From positions 1-60,403 of the forward strand of contig CAXTAO010000019.1 of NCBI GenBank assembly GCA_964242625.1: a stretch of 60,403 bases of DNA, given 5' to 3'. Position numbers and translations under genes: made by a program. Below are positions 41,520 to 50,027 of the stretch, in pieces. The notes under the pieces are model-generated. The model saw only the letters and a list, made by a program, of their open reading frames with translations, had not been told where the DNA came from and searched no databases. This DNA is from JASLDZ01 sp964242625. GTDB lineage: Bacteria > Pseudomonadota > Alphaproteobacteria > Caulobacterales > Caulobacteraceae. Within the stretch, counting starts at the first letter, position 1. Each line of letters starts with the position of its first letter.

Positions 41520-41864
41520 TCAGCCCGCGATGGCCGACGCCCCGCGCTCGCCCGTGCGGATGCGCAGCGCCTGCTCGAGGTCGAGCACGAACACCTTGCC
41601 GTCGCCGATCCGCCCGGTGTTGGCGGCCGCGGTGATCGCCTCGACCACCCGGTCGCAGATGTCCTCGGGCACGGCGGCCTCGATCTTCACCTTGGGGAGG
41701 AGGCGCACCTCGTACTCAGCGCCGCGGTAGACCTCGGTCTTGCCACGCTGGCGGCCGTAGCCGCGCACCTCCGTCACGGTCAGCCCCGAGGCGCCCGCCT
41801 CGGTCACGGCGTCGAGCACCGCGTCGAGGCGGCTCGGCTTGATGACGGCCACGATCAGCTTCAT
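41520..41864 (-). CDS. PII nitrogen regulatory protein (GlnB/GlnK family)
   Basis: PII proteins sense 2-oxoglutarate and ATP/ADP and control nitrogen uptake and glutamine synthetase. The 114-residue product is of normal length: MKLIVAVIKPSRLDAVLDAV at the start, the T-loop GRQRGKTEVYRGAEYEV with the uridylylation Tyr51, and GKVFVLDLEQALRIRTGERG at the C-terminus. Neither amtB nor glnA adjoins, so whether it is GlnB or GlnK cannot be settled. A GGAGGAA ribosome site precedes the ATG. The basic T-loop is complete, so modification by GlnD is expected. Confidence 0.93.
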   Translation of the reverse strand: MKLIVAVIKPSRLDAVLDAVTEAGASGLTVTEVRGYGRQRGKTEVYRGAEYEVRLLPKVKIEAAVPEDICDRVVEAITAAANTGRIGDGKVFVLDLEQALRIRTGERGASAIAG

Positions 41865-41930
41865 GGGTTCCTCCGCCGCGCCTCCGAGCTATGCCGGACG
41901 CGCGCGCGCGCGCCAAGGAGGCAGTCGCCC

Positions 41931-42674
41931 ATGCCGCTCGAGGTCCGGCGGTTTCGCTGCCTCCAGTCCAACTACGGCTATCTCGCGCGCGACCTCGCCA
42001 CGGGCGCGGTCGCCGCGGTGGACGCGCCCGACGCGGACGCGGTGCTGGCCGAGGCGCGGCAGGCGGGCTGGCGCATCACCCTGGTCGTCAACACCCACTG
42101 GCACCCCGATCACACGGGCGGGAACGCCGCGGTCAAGGCCGCCACCGGGGCGGAGATCACGGGACCTGAGGAGGTGCGCCGCGTGGCGCCGCTTGACCGC
42201 GCGATCGGCCCCGGCGAGGCGGTGATGCTGGGCGAGACCGCGCTGCAGGCGATCGAGACGGGCGGCCACACGCTGGGCCATCTGAGCTTCCACGCGCCCG
42301 AAGCCCGCGCGGTGTTCACGGGCGACGCGCTTTTTCCGCTCGGCTGCGGCCGCATGTTCGAGGGGACGGCCGCCCAGTCCTGGGCGGGGCTTGAGCGGCT
42401 GGCGGCGCTCCCGCCCGAGACGCAGGTGTGGGCGGGGCACGAGTACGGCGCGGCCAACGCGCGCTTCGCGCTCTCCGTCGAGACCGCCCCGACCGTGCGC
42501 GAGGCGCTCGAGGCCGCGCTCGCCCGGTATGCGTCGGGAGAGCCCAGCTCGCCCACGACGATCGGAGCCGAGCGCGCGCTCAACCCGTTCCTGCGCGCGC
42601 CGGAGCTTCGGCCCGACTTGACGCCCGCCGACGCGTTTGGCGAACTGCGGGCTCTGAAGGACGGCTTCGCCTGA
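41931..42674 (+). CDS. gloB: Hydroxyacylglutathione hydrolase (glyoxalase II)-like metallohydrolase
   Basis: A 247-residue metallo-beta-lactamase-fold enzyme. The metal motif is NTHWHPDHTGG, followed by GGHTLGHLSFH, FTGDALFPLGCGRMFEG and AGHEYGAANARFAL, all matching glyoxalase II, which hydrolyses S-D-lactoylglutathione. The C-terminal helical domain with LNPFLRAPE, used for glutathione binding, is present. ATG 41931 has AAGGAG upstream. It is convergent with the DUF4908 gene, with stop codons 1 bp apart. Length is standard, so an active enzyme is expected. Confidence 0.93.
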   Translation: MPLEVRRFRCLQSNYGYLARDLATGAVAAVDAPDADAVLAEARQAGWRITLVVNTHWHPDHTGGNAAVKAATGAEITGPEEVRRVAPLDRAIGPGEAVMLGETALQAIETGGHTLGHLSFHAPEARAVFTGDALFPLGCGRMFEGTAAQSWAGLERLAALPPETQVWAGHEYGAANARFALSVETAPTVREALEAALARYASGEPSSPTTIGAERALNPFLRAPELRPDLTPADAFGELRALKDGFA

Positions 42675-42675
42675 G

Positions 42676-43512
42676 CTAGCGCTGTAGCGTCGCCAGTATG
42701 CGCTCGGACGAGGGGCGCCCCGCCACGCCGAGCTCGGGCGCGATCACGATCTGCACCCGCGTCGCCCCGGCCACCACCTGCGGGCTGCGTCCGGGCAGGA
42801 AAGTCACCTCCGACACGCGCTGAACGACGACCCGCCCGCGCCCGCCCGCCGCCATCCGCACCAGCGCGTCGGAGGTGATGGCGAAGGCGTCCGCGAAGAG
42901 GGTCTCCGAGTCCGGCGTGATCAGCGGCGCATTGAAGCTGATCAGCCGGCCGGCTGCGCGGCTGGCGCGGCGGCTGGCCTCCGCCAGGGCGCTGAACACG
43001 CCGTTGGGGCCGAGCGGGGCCTGCGGGCGCAGCGCGCCGGCCGGGCTGACCGCCCACGCCGCCGCTCCCATGGGCCGACGCTCTGTAAACAGGGTGACGC
43101 CACCCAGGCGCGACACCCTCAGCACGGGCTGGCCCACGTCGTTCTTGTAGATCAGGTCGCCGCGCGGCCCCGGCGTGGCCTGCAGGGCGAAGATTTCCGA
43201 GCTGTCGTCGAAGCGCAACAGGGTGGTGCGCGCCGCCCGGTCGAGCACAAAGCCGTCGCCGCGGTCGGCGTTGAAGCGCGCGATGATGGGCGCCGCCCCG
43301 AAGTGGCGGTCGGCGTCGCGCGGCTTCCACATGAAGTCGCGCAGCGACGGCTCGGCCAGCCCGTGCTGCCCGATGGGGCGCAGGCCGAAGATGAGTCCAC
43401 CTCCGGACGGCGGTCCCGGCGGCCCCGCCCAGGCCGCGGGCGACGCGACGAGCCAGCATGCGCCCGCCCCCGCCACCGTCCACGCGCGCACAGATCCCAT
43501 GGCCGCCGACAT
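42676..43512 (-). CDS. DUF4908-like exported protein
   Basis: A 278-residue protein with a signal peptide (VRAWTVAGAGACWLVASPAAWA, cleavage near residue 29), then a Gly/Pro-rich segment and a beta-rich body with regular strands such as GDGFVLDRAARTTLLRFDDSSEIFAL. The body matches my recollection of DUF4908, a family I know mainly from Caulobacterales, but I am not certain. No enzymatic motif is visible. It is transcribed alone, away from phaB. Its value here is partly taxonomic. Confidence 0.7.
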   Translation of the reverse strand: MSAAMGSVRAWTVAGAGACWLVASPAAWAGPPGPPSGGGLIFGLRPIGQHGLAEPSLRDFMWKPRDADRHFGAAPIIARFNADRGDGFVLDRAARTTLLRFDDSSEIFALQATPGPRGDLIYKNDVGQPVLRVSRLGGVTLFTERRPMGAAAWAVSPAGALRPQAPLGPNGVFSALAEASRRASRAAGRLISFNAPLITPDSETLFADAFAITSDALVRMAAGGRGRVVVQRVSEVTFLPGRSPQVVAGATRVQIVIAPELGVAGRPSSERILATLQR

Positions 43513-43606
43513 GCGCAGGGACTCGGGCGCTTTGTGGGCGTGGGCGGGGCGACGCCGCGCCCTGCGGCCGAGCGTGGCCCGTGCGACGCAGCCGCGCCCG
43601 CCGCCT

Positions 43607-44335
43607 TCAGCTCGCGAGGTACTGGCCGCCGTTCGCGCTCAACGTCGCGCCCGTGATGAACGACGCGTCCTCCCGGGCGAGGAAGGCCACGCAGGCGGCG
43701 ATCTCCTCGGCGCGGCCGAGCCGCCCCACGGGGATGGCGCCGACGATCTTCTGCATCACGGGCTCGGGGATCGTGCTCATCATCTCGGTGTCGATGTAGC
43801 CGGGCGCCACGCAGTTGACGGTGATGTTCTTGTTGGCCGTCTCCAGCGCCAGCGCCTTGGTGAAGCCGATCGCGCCGGCCTTGGCGGCGGAGTAGTTGGT
43901 CTGCCCCATCTGGCCCTTCTGACCGTTGATGGAGCTGATGTTGACGATCCGGCCGTAGCCGCGCTCGCGCATGCCTTCGATGACGTTGCGCGTCATGTTG
44001 AACAGCGAAACGAGGTTGACGTAGATCACCTCGCTCCACTGCTGGGTTGTCATCTTGTGCAGCATGGCGTCGCGTGTGATGCCGGCGTTGTTGACCAGGA
44101 CGTCGATCGGGCCGAGCTGCGCTTCCACCTCCCTGATGGCGCGCGCGGCGTCGTCGAACTCGCCGACATTGCCCTTGACCACCATGACGCCCAGCTCATC
44201 GGCGGCCTTGCGCGCGGCCTCCTCGTTGCCGGAATAGCCGGCGGCGACGTCGAAGCCGTCGGCCTTTAGGCGCTCGGTGATGGCCCGGCCTATGCCGCGC
44301 GTGCCGCCGGTGACCAATGCGACCCTGCTCGCCAT
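43607..44335 (-). CDS. phaB: Acetoacetyl-CoA reductase (PhaB)
   Basis: PhaB reduces acetoacetyl-CoA to (R)-3-hydroxybutyryl-CoA with NADPH for polyhydroxybutyrate synthesis. The 242-residue SDR has RVALVTGGTRGIGRAIT, LVNNAGITRDAMLHKM, INGQKGQMGQTNYSAAKAG with the catalytic Tyr-Lys pair, and the family C-terminus GATLSANGGQYLAS. A GGAGGAG ribosome site precedes the ATG. It lies downstream of phaA on the same strand with a 70-bp gap; no phaC (polymerase) is in the window. Confidence 0.96.
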   Translation of the reverse strand: MASRVALVTGGTRGIGRAITERLKADGFDVAAGYSGNEEAARKAADELGVMVVKGNVGEFDDAARAIREVEAQLGPIDVLVNNAGITRDAMLHKMTTQQWSEVIYVNLVSLFNMTRNVIEGMRERGYGRIVNISSINGQKGQMGQTNYSAAKAGAIGFTKALALETANKNITVNCVAPGYIDTEMMSTIPEPVMQKIVGAIPVGRLGRAEEIAACVAFLAREDASFITGATLSANGGQYLAS

Positions 44336-44405
44336 GGCTTAGCTCCTCCGTCGTTTCTTGGCCGGGAGGGCTAGCGGAGGGTGCGCTGCAGCAGCAAGCC
44401 GCGCG

Positions 44406-45587
44406 TCAGTCGCGCTCCACGCAGAGCGCCACGCCCATGCCGCCGCCGACGCACAGGGTGGCGAGGCCGCGCTTGACGTCGCGCCGACCCATCTCGTGCA
44501 GGAGGGTGGTGAGGATGCGCGCGCCCGAGGCTCCGATCGGGTGTCCGATGGCGATCGCCCCGCCGTTGACGTTGACGCGCGCGGGATCGAGCGAGAGCTC
44601 GCGCAGCACGCACAGCGACTGGGCGGCGAAAGCCTCGTTGGACTCCACGAGGTCGAGCTGGTCGATCGTCCAGCCCGCCTTCTCCAGCGCCTTGCGGCTA
44701 GCGGGAATGGGGCCGGTGCCCATGACCGCCGGATCGACGCCGGCGTTAGCCCAGGAGGCTATGCGCGCCAGCGGCTCGATCCCGCGCCGCTCGGCCTCGG
44801 CGGCGGTCATCAGCACGACGGCGGCGGCCCCGTCGTTCAGGCCCGAGGCGTTGCCGGCGGTGACGGACCCCTGCTTGTCGAAGGCGGGCTTCAGGCCGCT
44901 CATCGCCTCGAAGGTCGCGCCCGCGCGGATGTACTCGTCGTCGGCGACGACGGTGTCGCCCTTGCGACCTTTTACCGTAACCGGGGCGATCTCGCTCTTG
45001 AAGCGGCCCTCGGCGCGCGCCTGCTCGGCTCGGTTCTGGCTGGAGGTGGCGAACCGGTCCTGGTCCTCGCGGGTGATCTGCCAGCGCTCGGCGATGTTCT
45101 CGGCGGTCTGGCCCATGTGGTAGCCGTGGAAAGCGTCCCACAGCCCGTCGCTGATCATGGTGTCGACGAACTGCAAGTCGCCCATCTTCTTGCCGTCGCG
45201 CAGGTGGGCGGCGTGGGGAGAGCGGCTCATGCTTTCCTGTCCGCCGGCGACCACGACCCGCGCGTCGCCGCCCGCGATCTGCTGGTAGCCCAGCGCCACC
45301 GCGCGCAGGCCCGAGCCGCACAGCTGGTTCAGGCTCCACGCCGGCGCTTCCTGCGGAACGCCTGCCTTCATGGAGGCCTGACGCGCGGGGCCCTGCCCCG
45401 CCCCGGCCTGCAGCACCTGGCCGAGGATCACCTCCTCGACCTCGGCCCCGTCGACGCCCGCACGCTCCAGCGCGGCGCGGATCGCCACGGCCCCGAGCTC
45501 GTGGGCGGGAAGCGAGGCGAGCGCGCCGTTGAACGACCCCACGGGCGTGCGCGCGGCGCTGGCGATGACGATGGATTCGGCGGCCAC
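44406..45587 (-). CDS. phaA: Acetyl-CoA C-acetyltransferase (beta-ketothiolase, PhaA)
   Basis: Condenses two acetyl-CoA to acetoacetyl-CoA, the first step to polyhydroxybutyrate. The 393-residue thiolase has the acyl-accepting Cys90 in NQLCGSGLRAV, GGQESMSRSPH, the NVNGGAIAIGHPIGASGARI motif with the catalytic His, and the second cysteine in LCVGGGMG near the end. GTG 45587 is preceded by GGAGGAG at 45594-45600 on the minus strand and matches the expected N-terminus. It forms an operon with phaB and is divergent from phaR, which encodes the PHB-responsive repressor. Confidence 0.97.
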   Translation of the reverse strand: MAAESIVIASAARTPVGSFNGALASLPAHELGAVAIRAALERAGVDGAEVEEVILGQVLQAGAGQGPARQASMKAGVPQEAPAWSLNQLCGSGLRAVALGYQQIAGGDARVVVAGGQESMSRSPHAAHLRDGKKMGDLQFVDTMISDGLWDAFHGYHMGQTAENIAERWQITREDQDRFATSSQNRAEQARAEGRFKSEIAPVTVKGRKGDTVVADDEYIRAGATFEAMSGLKPAFDKQGSVTAGNASGLNDGAAAVVLMTAAEAERRGIEPLARIASWANAGVDPAVMGTGPIPASRKALEKAGWTIDQLDLVESNEAFAAQSLCVLRELSLDPARVNVNGGAIAIGHPIGASGARILTTLLHEMGRRDVKRGLATLCVGGGMGVALCVERD

Positions 45588-45723
45588 GGCGGGCTCCTCC
45601 CAGAGCGTTTGCGCCACCCCTAACCCCGGGCGCCTCGTCCCGCCAAGAGCGCTGGCGCGCCGCCTTCGCTTCCGCGATAGTGCGGGTGCGAACACGCCCG
45701 AACGTAGTCTCCGAGTCCCGCCG

Positions 45724-46335
45724 ATGTCCGACACCACCGCCCAGGTCCCGCCGTCGCGCGAGGACGGCCCCGTGGTGATCAAGAAGTACGCCAACCGCCG
45801 GCTCTACAACACCGCCGAGTCGTCCTACATCACGCTGGACCACTTGGCCGAGCTGGTGCGCCGTTCGGTCGACTTCGTGGTCTACGACGCACGCACGAAC
45901 GACGACATCACGCGGCAGGTGCTCACTCAGATCATCTTCGAGGAGGAGACTCGCGGCCGCAACATCCTGCCCGTGCAGTTCCTCCGCCAGCTGATCCAGC
46001 TGTACGGCGGTCAGATGCAAGCCATGGCGCCCAGCTATCTCGAGGCCAGCATGGACGCCTTTGTCCGGGGCGGCGAGCACATCCGCGAGCAGTGGGTGCA
46101 GGCGCTGGCCATGCCTGGCGCGCCGCCCGGCGCGGCGCTCTTCGAGGAGCAGGTGCGCAACAACTTCGCGGTGTTCGACAAGGCGATGCGCATGTTCACG
46201 CCCTTCCCGCGCGCGGAGCCCGAGGCGCCGCCGCCGCGCGCTGAGCGCGCGTCCGAGCCTGACGCCCTGGTCGAGCTGTCGCAGCGCATGGAGGAGATGC
46301 AGCGCCAGCTGCAGGCGCTCTCGGCCAAGGGCTGA
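45724..46335 (+). CDS. phaR: PhaR, polyhydroxyalkanoate synthesis repressor
   Basis: PhaR binds both DNA and the polyhydroxybutyrate granule and represses phasin and related genes until polymer accumulates. The 203-residue protein starts with the DNA-binding PHB/PHA accumulation domain: VVIKKYANRRLYNTAESSYITLDHL, then FVVYDARTNDDITRQVLTQIIFEEE and LPVQFLRQLIQLYG. The C-terminal half is helical and ends in a coiled-coil (LSQRMEEMQRQLQALS). It is divergent from phaA with a 136-bp intergenic region where it could act. Confidence 0.96.
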   Translation: MSDTTAQVPPSREDGPVVIKKYANRRLYNTAESSYITLDHLAELVRRSVDFVVYDARTNDDITRQVLTQIIFEEETRGRNILPVQFLRQLIQLYGGQMQAMAPSYLEASMDAFVRGGEHIREQWVQALAMPGAPPGAALFEEQVRNNFAVFDKAMRMFTPFPRAEPEAPPPRAERASEPDALVELSQRMEEMQRQLQALSAKG

Positions 46336-46337
46336 GC

Positions 46338-46356
46338 GCGCCAGCCGCGCTGGCGC
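46338..46356 (+). terminator. Hairpin after phaR, possible terminator
   Basis: An 8-bp perfect stem (46338-46345 paired with 46349-46356) with a CGC loop begins 2 bp after the phaR stop. There is no T-run after it, so termination efficiency is uncertain. Confidence 0.4.
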
Positions 46357-46428
46357 CAGGGTTGCTCAAGTGTTGACGACCCGCGTGAATGGAGCGCTTC
46401 GTTGACCCGAAACGACACTCACCTGCCA

Positions 46429-46647
46429 ATGCTCCGGCCGGTCAATCCGTCGGCGGAAGGTTCTCGCGTCGAGACCGGCGATCCACGCGTGCTCGCCCAG
46501 ACGCTCGGCCAAGCCCATCCGCGGCGCGGCCTGCGCGGGGGCCCGCCCATGCTGACCGCCGCGCGCCGCGCGTATCTCGGCGCCGAGTGGACCGGCGCGC
46601 ACGACCGGAGGCTCCGCCCGGGCGCCGTAACCACCGTCGCGGTCTGA
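46429..46647 (+). CDS. Small hypothetical protein (72 aa)
   Basis: A 72-residue frame in the 466-bp space between phaR and the next gene. It begins MLRPVNPSAEGSR and contains RRAYLGAEWTGAHDRR, a composition that looks protein-like rather than random. A TTG at 46402 would extend it by 9 residues. No convincing ribosome site, domain or partner was seen. The rest of the space (46357-46428, 46648-46801) shows nothing I can name. Confidence 0.35.
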   Translation: MLRPVNPSAEGSRVETGDPRVLAQTLGQAHPRRGLRGGPPMLTAARRAYLGAEWTGAHDRRLRPGAVTTVAV

Positions 46648-46801
46648 GTTCGCAGCGCGAAGCCCGATCTGCGGTCGCCAGGGCGGGCGCGTCCGGCCGG
46701 AGCGGGTATAAGGCCGTCGGCGTGACGCGCTCGGACGGCCCATTTGCCGTCGCAAGCTTGCGTCAGCCTTGGTCGTGTCCGAGTTCCCGTCGCGAGTCTC
46801 C

Positions 46802-47137
46802 ATGCCCCAGCTCACCCCCGACCAGAAGCGCGTCATCACCACGCGGCTAGGCTACCATCTGGCCGAGCGCCCCGACGACGAGCGCCGCGACCTGGTCGGG
46901 CCGGACGGGCGCCACCGCGGCGTCTTTCGCCCGAGCCGCGCCACCGACCTGTGGATCTGGAACGACGCGGTGTTCTCCTTCGAGCTCTACCGCGACCGCG
47001 AGGGAGCCGTTCACCGCGCCACCCCGGCGAGTCCCGGCTCCGTGCGGCTGGAGCGTCTCTGGCCGGAGCCCGGCGAGGCGGAGGACGCGCCCGCGCGCGT
47101 GCTGGACGGCTATGAGCGCCTCTCGGCCAGCCAGTAA
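46802..47137 (+). CDS. Hypothetical protein (111 aa)
   Basis: A 111-residue, soluble, charged protein with MPQLTPDQKRVITTRLGYHLAER at the start and a beta-rich centre (ATDLWIWNDAVFSFELYRDREG). No signal peptide, cysteine or membrane segment. The ATG at 46802 is preferred over an upstream frame extension because the predicted first helix begins there. It precedes the CDP-diacylglycerol pyrophosphatase gene by 27 bp in the same direction and may be co-transcribed. Family not recognised. Confidence 0.55.
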   Translation: MPQLTPDQKRVITTRLGYHLAERPDDERRDLVGPDGRHRGVFRPSRATDLWIWNDAVFSFELYRDREGAVHRATPASPGSVRLERLWPEPGEAEDAPARVLDGYERLSASQ

Positions 47138-47164
47138 GCCCGGCGCGATGAGGCGGGCGGCGAC

Positions 47165-47974
47165 GTGACGGGAGTCCGGCCGGGAGCCGCCCGTCGTCGC
47201 GCGGCCCGGCGTCTTGCGCTGGCGGCGGGGCTCGTCGCGGCGGCGCTCGCGGCCGCCACGCCCTCGCCCGCAGCCCATCCCAATGCGCTGTGGCACGTGG
47301 TGCACGACCTCTGCGTGCCGCTGCGTCGCACGACGGGACTGTCGGCCCCCTGCCTCACCGTGGATCTCCGCGGCCGGACGGCGGTGGTGCCCGACCCGCA
47401 GTCGACGACCCAGGTCCTGCTTGTGCCGACGCAACGGGTCACCGGCATCGAGGACCCCGCGCTCCTCGCCCCCGACACGCCCAACTACTGGCAGGCCGCG
47501 TGGGAGGCGCGCCGCTTCGTATCGGCCCGCGCGCGTCGCGCCACGCCGCGCGATGCGATCGGGATGGCGGTGAACTCCTTCTACGGCCGCAGCCAGGAGC
47601 AGCTGCACATCCACGTCGATTGCGTGCGCCCCGACGTGCGGGCGCAGCTCGCGGCCGCCGCGCCGCGGCTCAGCACGCGGGAATGGAAGCTCCTCTCCGT
47701 GGGCAGCGGCCTGTGGCGCGTGCGCGAGGTGGCGGGCGAGGACCTCGCGCAGGCCGACCCCTTCGCGCTCCTCGCCGCGGCGGGGGCGCACACGGCCGCG
47801 CACATGGAGCAGCAGACGCTGGCGGTGATCGGAGGCCGCCTCGCCGACGGTCGCCCGGGCTTCCACCTCCTCGCCCAGACCGCGCGGCCCTCGCTGGGCC
47901 TCCCCGGCCACAGCGAAATCCTGCTCGATCAGCAGTGCGACGTGCTGCGCCCGGGCGCTGCGCCGCCCGGCTAG
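47165..47974 (+). CDS. cdh: CDP-diacylglycerol pyrophosphatase
   Basis: A 269-residue member of the CDP-diacylglycerol diphosphatase (Cdh) family, HIT-like enzymes that cleave CDP-diacylglycerol to CMP and phosphatidate at the membrane. An N-terminal hydrophobic signal/anchor lies at about residues 17-37. The family motif NALWHVVHDLCVP follows, and QEQLHIHVDC carries the HxHx histidine motif; GMAVNSFYGRSQ and GSEILLDQQC-like end (HSEILLDQQCD) also match. GTG start at 47165. The stop overlaps the convergent phosphatase gene by 4 bp. Confidence 0.92.
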   Translation: MTGVRPGAARRRAARRLALAAGLVAAALAAATPSPAAHPNALWHVVHDLCVPLRRTTGLSAPCLTVDLRGRTAVVPDPQSTTQVLLVPTQRVTGIEDPALLAPDTPNYWQAAWEARRFVSARARRATPRDAIGMAVNSFYGRSQEQLHIHVDCVRPDVRAQLAAAAPRLSTREWKLLSVGSGLWRVREVAGEDLAQADPFALLAAAGAHTAAHMEQQTLAVIGGRLADGRPGFHLLAQTARPSLGLPGHSEILLDQQCDVLRPGAAPPG

Positions 47975-48702
47975 GCCTCGACGACGACGGCGGTGACGTT
48001 GTCGGGAGCGCCGCGCTCCAGCGCCAGGTCGACCAGCGCCTCGGCGGCGTCGGCGCTAGCCAGGAGCTGGGCCGCCTCGGCGTCGGACACGAGGTTGGTC
48101 AGCCCGTCCGAGCACAGGAGGAAGCGGTCGCCCGCGGCCAGGGCGCCCTCGGTCAGCCCGAGCGGCGCCTCGGAGGCGCAGCCCAGCGCGCGGGTCAGGA
48201 CGTTGGCCTGGCCGTGGCCGCGCGCCGCCTCCGGGGTGAGCGCGCCGGCGTCGACCAGCGTCTGCACCACGCTGTGGTCGTGGGTGAGCTGGTCGAACGC
48301 GCCGTCGCGCAGACGGTAGGCGCGGCTGTCGCCCGCCCAGAGGCACAGGAAGTGGCCGCCGTAGACCAGGAGCGCCACCACCGTGCAGCCCACCACCGCG
48401 CCGGGCCCGAGCGTCTCGGCCAGCGCGCGCATGTCGGCGTTGGCGCCCTCCAGCCGGGCGCGCACGTCCTCCAGGAAGAGGTGTCCGGCCGACGGCGGCG
48501 CGAGCTCGGACAGCGCGTGGACGACGAGCGCGCTCGCCGCGTCGCCCTTCTGGTGACCGCCCATGCCGTCGGCCACCGCCCAGAGGCCGCAGCCGGGGCC
48601 GAGGTGGGGCCGGGCGAGCCAGCCGTCCTCGTTGACCTCGCGCACGTGGCCGACGTGGCTGCAGCCGGAGGAACGCAGGCCGGGAGGGGCGGCGACGAGC
48701 AC
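47971..48702 (-). CDS. PP2C-family Ser/Thr protein phosphatase (PppA-like)
   Basis: A 243-residue metal-dependent phosphatase. The PP2C metal motifs are intact: HVREVNEDGWL, AVADGMGGHQKGD, LWAGDSRAYRLRDG, LLCSDGLTNLV and the final GAPDNVTAVVV. It would reverse phosphorylation by the membrane kinase encoded at 50028. It lies downstream of the TagH-type FHA gene on the same strand (21 bp gap), matching the PppA-Fha-PpkA trio of the type VI secretion threonine-phosphorylation pathway. GTG start. Confidence 0.94.
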   Translation of the reverse strand: MLVAAPPGLRSSGCSHVGHVREVNEDGWLARPHLGPGCGLWAVADGMGGHQKGDAASALVVHALSELAPPSAGHLFLEDVRARLEGANADMRALAETLGPGAVVGCTVVALLVYGGHFLCLWAGDSRAYRLRDGAFDQLTHDHSVVQTLVDAGALTPEAARGHGQANVLTRALGCASEAPLGLTEGALAAGDRFLLCSDGLTNLVSDAEAAQLLASADAAEALVDLALERGAPDNVTAVVVEA

Positions 48703-48723
48703 GGCGGCGATCCCGAGCCCGAC

Positions 48724-49869
48724 CTAGCGGGAAGCCTGGGCGTCCAGCGCGTTCAGCCGCGCCTCGTAGCCGGCGCGGAAGGCCGCGTTGACCCGGCTCT
48801 CCGGATCGCGCCGCGCCTCCTCCGCAAAGTCGGCGTGGGCGGCGCGATGCGTCTCCCAGGCCACCGCCGCGCGCGGTCGCATGAGGAAGGACCGCCCTTC
48901 CAGCTTGGCCTCCGTCGCGTCCGGGTCGAGCGCATGGAGTGTCTCCTCCACCGCCGAGCGCATACCGGCGATCAAGCAGAGCACGTGCGTCTTGAGGTCG
49001 GCGAAGCACTCGTTGACCGCTTCCGGCCCGGCGAGGAAGCCCTCGGCCGGCGCGCGAAGAAGATCGGCGGCCACGCGTTGCGCCCCCGCCCACTTAAACG
49101 GGTTGTTGTTCTCGGCCTGGACGGTCGTTCGCGACATGCGGAACTCGCCCTTGACCGTCACGCGCTCGGCCATGAGGTCGGACAAGCCCAGCACCATCTG
49201 TCGGTACACGGAGCCGAGGGCGAAGAGCGTGTCACGCGCCTCCGCCCCGGAAAGCGCGGAGAGGTCGAGCCCCGCCCCCGCGCAGAAGGCCTCCAGGAGC
49301 GAGGCGTCGGTCGGGGCTGCAGCGGCCGGAGGCGGGGCGGGCGCGCCGTTCGTCCAGGCTGAGGGGACCGAGACGGTGGCCTCGAGCGGATCGCCCGGCT
49401 CAAGGAGCGGACGGCTGAACGGCGCGTCGAATAGGCCGGAGGCGGGAGCCGGCCCCTCGCCCGACCGCGGGGTCGGCGGCGACGGCGACGGCGGGGCGGC
49501 CGCTGAAGGGCGCCCCGGAACGGCGAACGGCGAACCGGCCGCGGGCTGCACCTCATCGGCCGCCACCACGATGGAGAGCGACCCCAGCCGCAGCACGTCG
49601 CCGGGCGAGACCGTCACGTCCTCCCCGTGCGGCAGGGGATCGGGCGCGCCCTCCAGCCGCACGCCGTTGGCGCTGACGTCGCGCACGGTGAGCCGCCCTC
49701 CGCGCTCGGCGAACACGCAGTGCGCGCGCGAGATGGCGCGTTCGGGGTCGCGCACCGCCCAGCCGCCGTCGCCGGGGTCGCGGCCGACGGTCAGGGCGCC
49801 CTCGTGCACCCGGCGCGCGTCGAGCGTCTGGGCGGGTGCTGAGGGATCGACCAGTCGGAGCAGAGGCAC
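48724..49869 (-). CDS. tagH: TagH-type FHA-domain protein (T6SS-associated)
   Basis: A 381-residue protein with an N-terminal FHA domain (about 20-100; LTVGRDPGDGGWAVRDPERAISRAHCVF, VRDVSANGVRLEG) that binds phosphothreonine. A Pro/Ala-rich linker (about 105-195) follows, then the C-terminal domain typical of T6SS FHA proteins (LGSVYRQMVLGLSDLMAERVTVKGEFRM, then ENNNPFKWAG and DLKTHVLCLIAGMRSAVEETL). In T6SS systems phosphorylation of Fha by PpkA promotes assembly. Here kinase and phosphatase genes flank it, but no T6SS structural gene is in view. GTG start at 49869. Confidence 0.9.
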   Translation of the reverse strand: MPLLRLVDPSAPAQTLDARRVHEGALTVGRDPGDGGWAVRDPERAISRAHCVFAERGGRLTVRDVSANGVRLEGAPDPLPHGEDVTVSPGDVLRLGSLSIVVAADEVQPAAGSPFAVPGRPSAAAPPSPSPPTPRSGEGPAPASGLFDAPFSRPLLEPGDPLEATVSVPSAWTNGAPAPPPAAAAPTDASLLEAFCAGAGLDLSALSGAEARDTLFALGSVYRQMVLGLSDLMAERVTVKGEFRMSRTTVQAENNNPFKWAGAQRVAADLLRAPAEGFLAGPEAVNECFADLKTHVLCLIAGMRSAVEETLHALDPDATEAKLEGRSFLMRPRAAVAWETHRAAHADFAEEARRDPESRVNAAFRAGYEARLNALDAQASR

Positions 49870-49909
49870 GGCGCGAACCCTGAAGCGGTAGGCGTCCAGC
49901 CTGCCCCAA

Positions 49910-49927
49910 GCCGCTTAACAAAGCGGC
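49910..49927. promoter_or_regulatory. Dyad in the divergent tagH/kinase intergenic region
   Basis: A 7-bp inverted repeat (49910-49916, 49921-49927) around AACA, 40 bp upstream of tagH and about 100 bp upstream of the kinase gene. A related CGGCTTAAC copy occurs at 49955-49963. Could be an operator shared by both divergent transcripts. Confidence 0.3.
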
Positions 49928-50027
49928 GCCGCGCTCCGGCCGGCTGCGACACTTCGGCTTAACCGCCGTCCGCTAGCAAGGACGTCGGTGCGGGGCGCAG
50001 AGACATCGCCGCCCCGGAGGAGGTCGC

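Noticed and set aside
44380..44400. PhaR binding site between phaA and phaB
   Set aside because: A CTGCAGCAGC-like run is present, but it does not match the spaced TGC-type PhaR motif well and lies between two co-directed genes.
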